DNA of 64,000 bases from Knoellia subterranea KCTC 19937 (lineage in GTDB: Bacteria; Actinomycetota; Actinomycetes; Actinomycetales; Dermatophilaceae): assembly GCF_000768685.1 (NCBI RefSeq), contig NZ_AVPK01000004.1:1-64000 (forward strand). Direction: 5' to 3'. The position numbers and the translations under genes were made by a program. This document shows, piece by piece, positions 63,668 through 64,000 of the stretch. The notes under the pieces were generated by a model. It searched no databases, was not told the DNA's origin, and was given only the letters and a program-made list of their open reading frames with translations. Numbering within the stretch: position 1 is the stretch's first letter; each line of letters begins with the position of its first letter.

Positions 63668-64000
63668 TCAGTGGTGGTCGGAGTCTCCGGCCATGAGGCG
63701 GCCGATCTCGGTGCGGTCGGCATCCTTGCCGGCGACCTCGGCGACCACCTTGCCGCCGTGGATCACGGCGATCCGGTCCGACAGCGACAGGATCTCGTCG
63801 AGCTCGGCCGACACGAGCAGCACGGCCGCACCCGCGTCGCGGGCCTCGACGATGCGCCGGTGGATGAACTCGATCGAGCCGACGTCGACACCACGGGTTG
63901 GCTGCGCGGCCATGAGGAGCTGAGGCTTGGCCGACATCTCGCGGGCCACGACGACCTTCTGCTTGTTGCCGCCCGAGAGCGACCCGGCGGGCGCCTCGAC
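63668..64000 (-). CDS. ABC transporter ATP-binding protein, 5' truncated
   Basis: The C-terminal 110 residues of an importer ATPase of the sugar/nucleoside type. The signature [15 protein letters not shown], the [11 protein letters not shown] variant of Walker B/D-loop, and the switch [14 protein letters not shown] are visible. The frame is open to the window end, so the start is outside. The QPTRGVD motif is typical of the second half of double-domain ATPases such as RbsA or BMP-type nucleoside systems. The substrate is unknown. Confidence 0.9.
   Translation of the reverse strand, partial: VEAPAGSLSGGNKQKVVVAREMSAKPQLLMAAQPTRGVDVGSIEFIHRRIVEARDAGAAVLLVSAELDEILSLSDRIAVIHGGKVVAEVAGKDADRTEIGRLMAGDSDHH

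Overview
The window is high-G+C chromosomal DNA from an actinobacterium. Several blocks match mycobacterial gene order: ino1 with a PadR regulator; ponA, a membrane glycosyltransferase, rpsF, ssb, rpsR and rplI; radA, disA and mutY. With Lsr2, an MnhA-B type antiporter, Ku plus split LigD and no mycolate genes, a member of Micrococcales (possibly Intrasporangiaceae) fits best, but the taxon is inference. I see no rRNA, tRNA, phage, IS element or CRISPR array. The gene content is ordinary chromosome. The unusual signal is in short repeats.

Layout. 1-2.7 kb: a truncated membrane-anchored protein and a secreted repeat protein. 2.8-4.6 kb: inositol-1-phosphate synthase and PadR. 4.9-6.7 kb: a hydrolase with a divergent WYL regulator. 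6.8-12.3 kb: cell-wall synthase, glycosyltransferase, ribosomal proteins and SSB. 12.5-16.9 kb: MFS carrier, HAD phosphomutase and GH65 phosphorylase. 17.1-22.3 kb: radA, disA, mutY and an MFS-like protein. 22.3-25.3 kb: argA-type acetyltransferase and a divergent LVIVD/DUF305 exported pair. 25.5-30.6 kb: clpC, a PIN/Phd toxin-antitoxin pair, a membrane protein and a slipin. 31.0-34.6 kb: Nei glycosylase, PadR and an ABC exporter. 34.7-38.7 kb: an NHEJ island. 38.8-41.4 kb: ECF sigma/anti-sigma, small exported proteins and a FhuF-like protein. 41.5-44.1 kb: lsr2, a 56-residue membrane protein, lysS and OsmC. 44.2-54.4 kb: GntR and a complete myo-inositol catabolic operon. 54.5-60.7 kb: mnh Na+/H+ antiporter. 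60.9-63.5 kb: fatty-acid desaturase and its reductase. 63.7 kb to the end: a truncated ABC ATPase.

How the genes connect. Inositol is both made (ino1) and degraded (iol operon), each unit with its own regulator. RadA, DisA and MutY, together with Nei and Ku/LigD, give a dense DNA-repair content. GH65 phosphorylase and the HAD enzyme form a two-step phosphorolytic disaccharide route. The reductase and desaturase are an electron-transfer pair.

Repeats. The octamer GTATGCCG (either strand) occurs 51 times by my count, about twenty times the compositional expectation. A subset extends to GTATGCCGTCCGCTC, often at gene edges. Separately, at least five families of palindromic repeats sit just 3' of genes, where they look like portable terminators. 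Some have become protein tails or supplied a stop codon.
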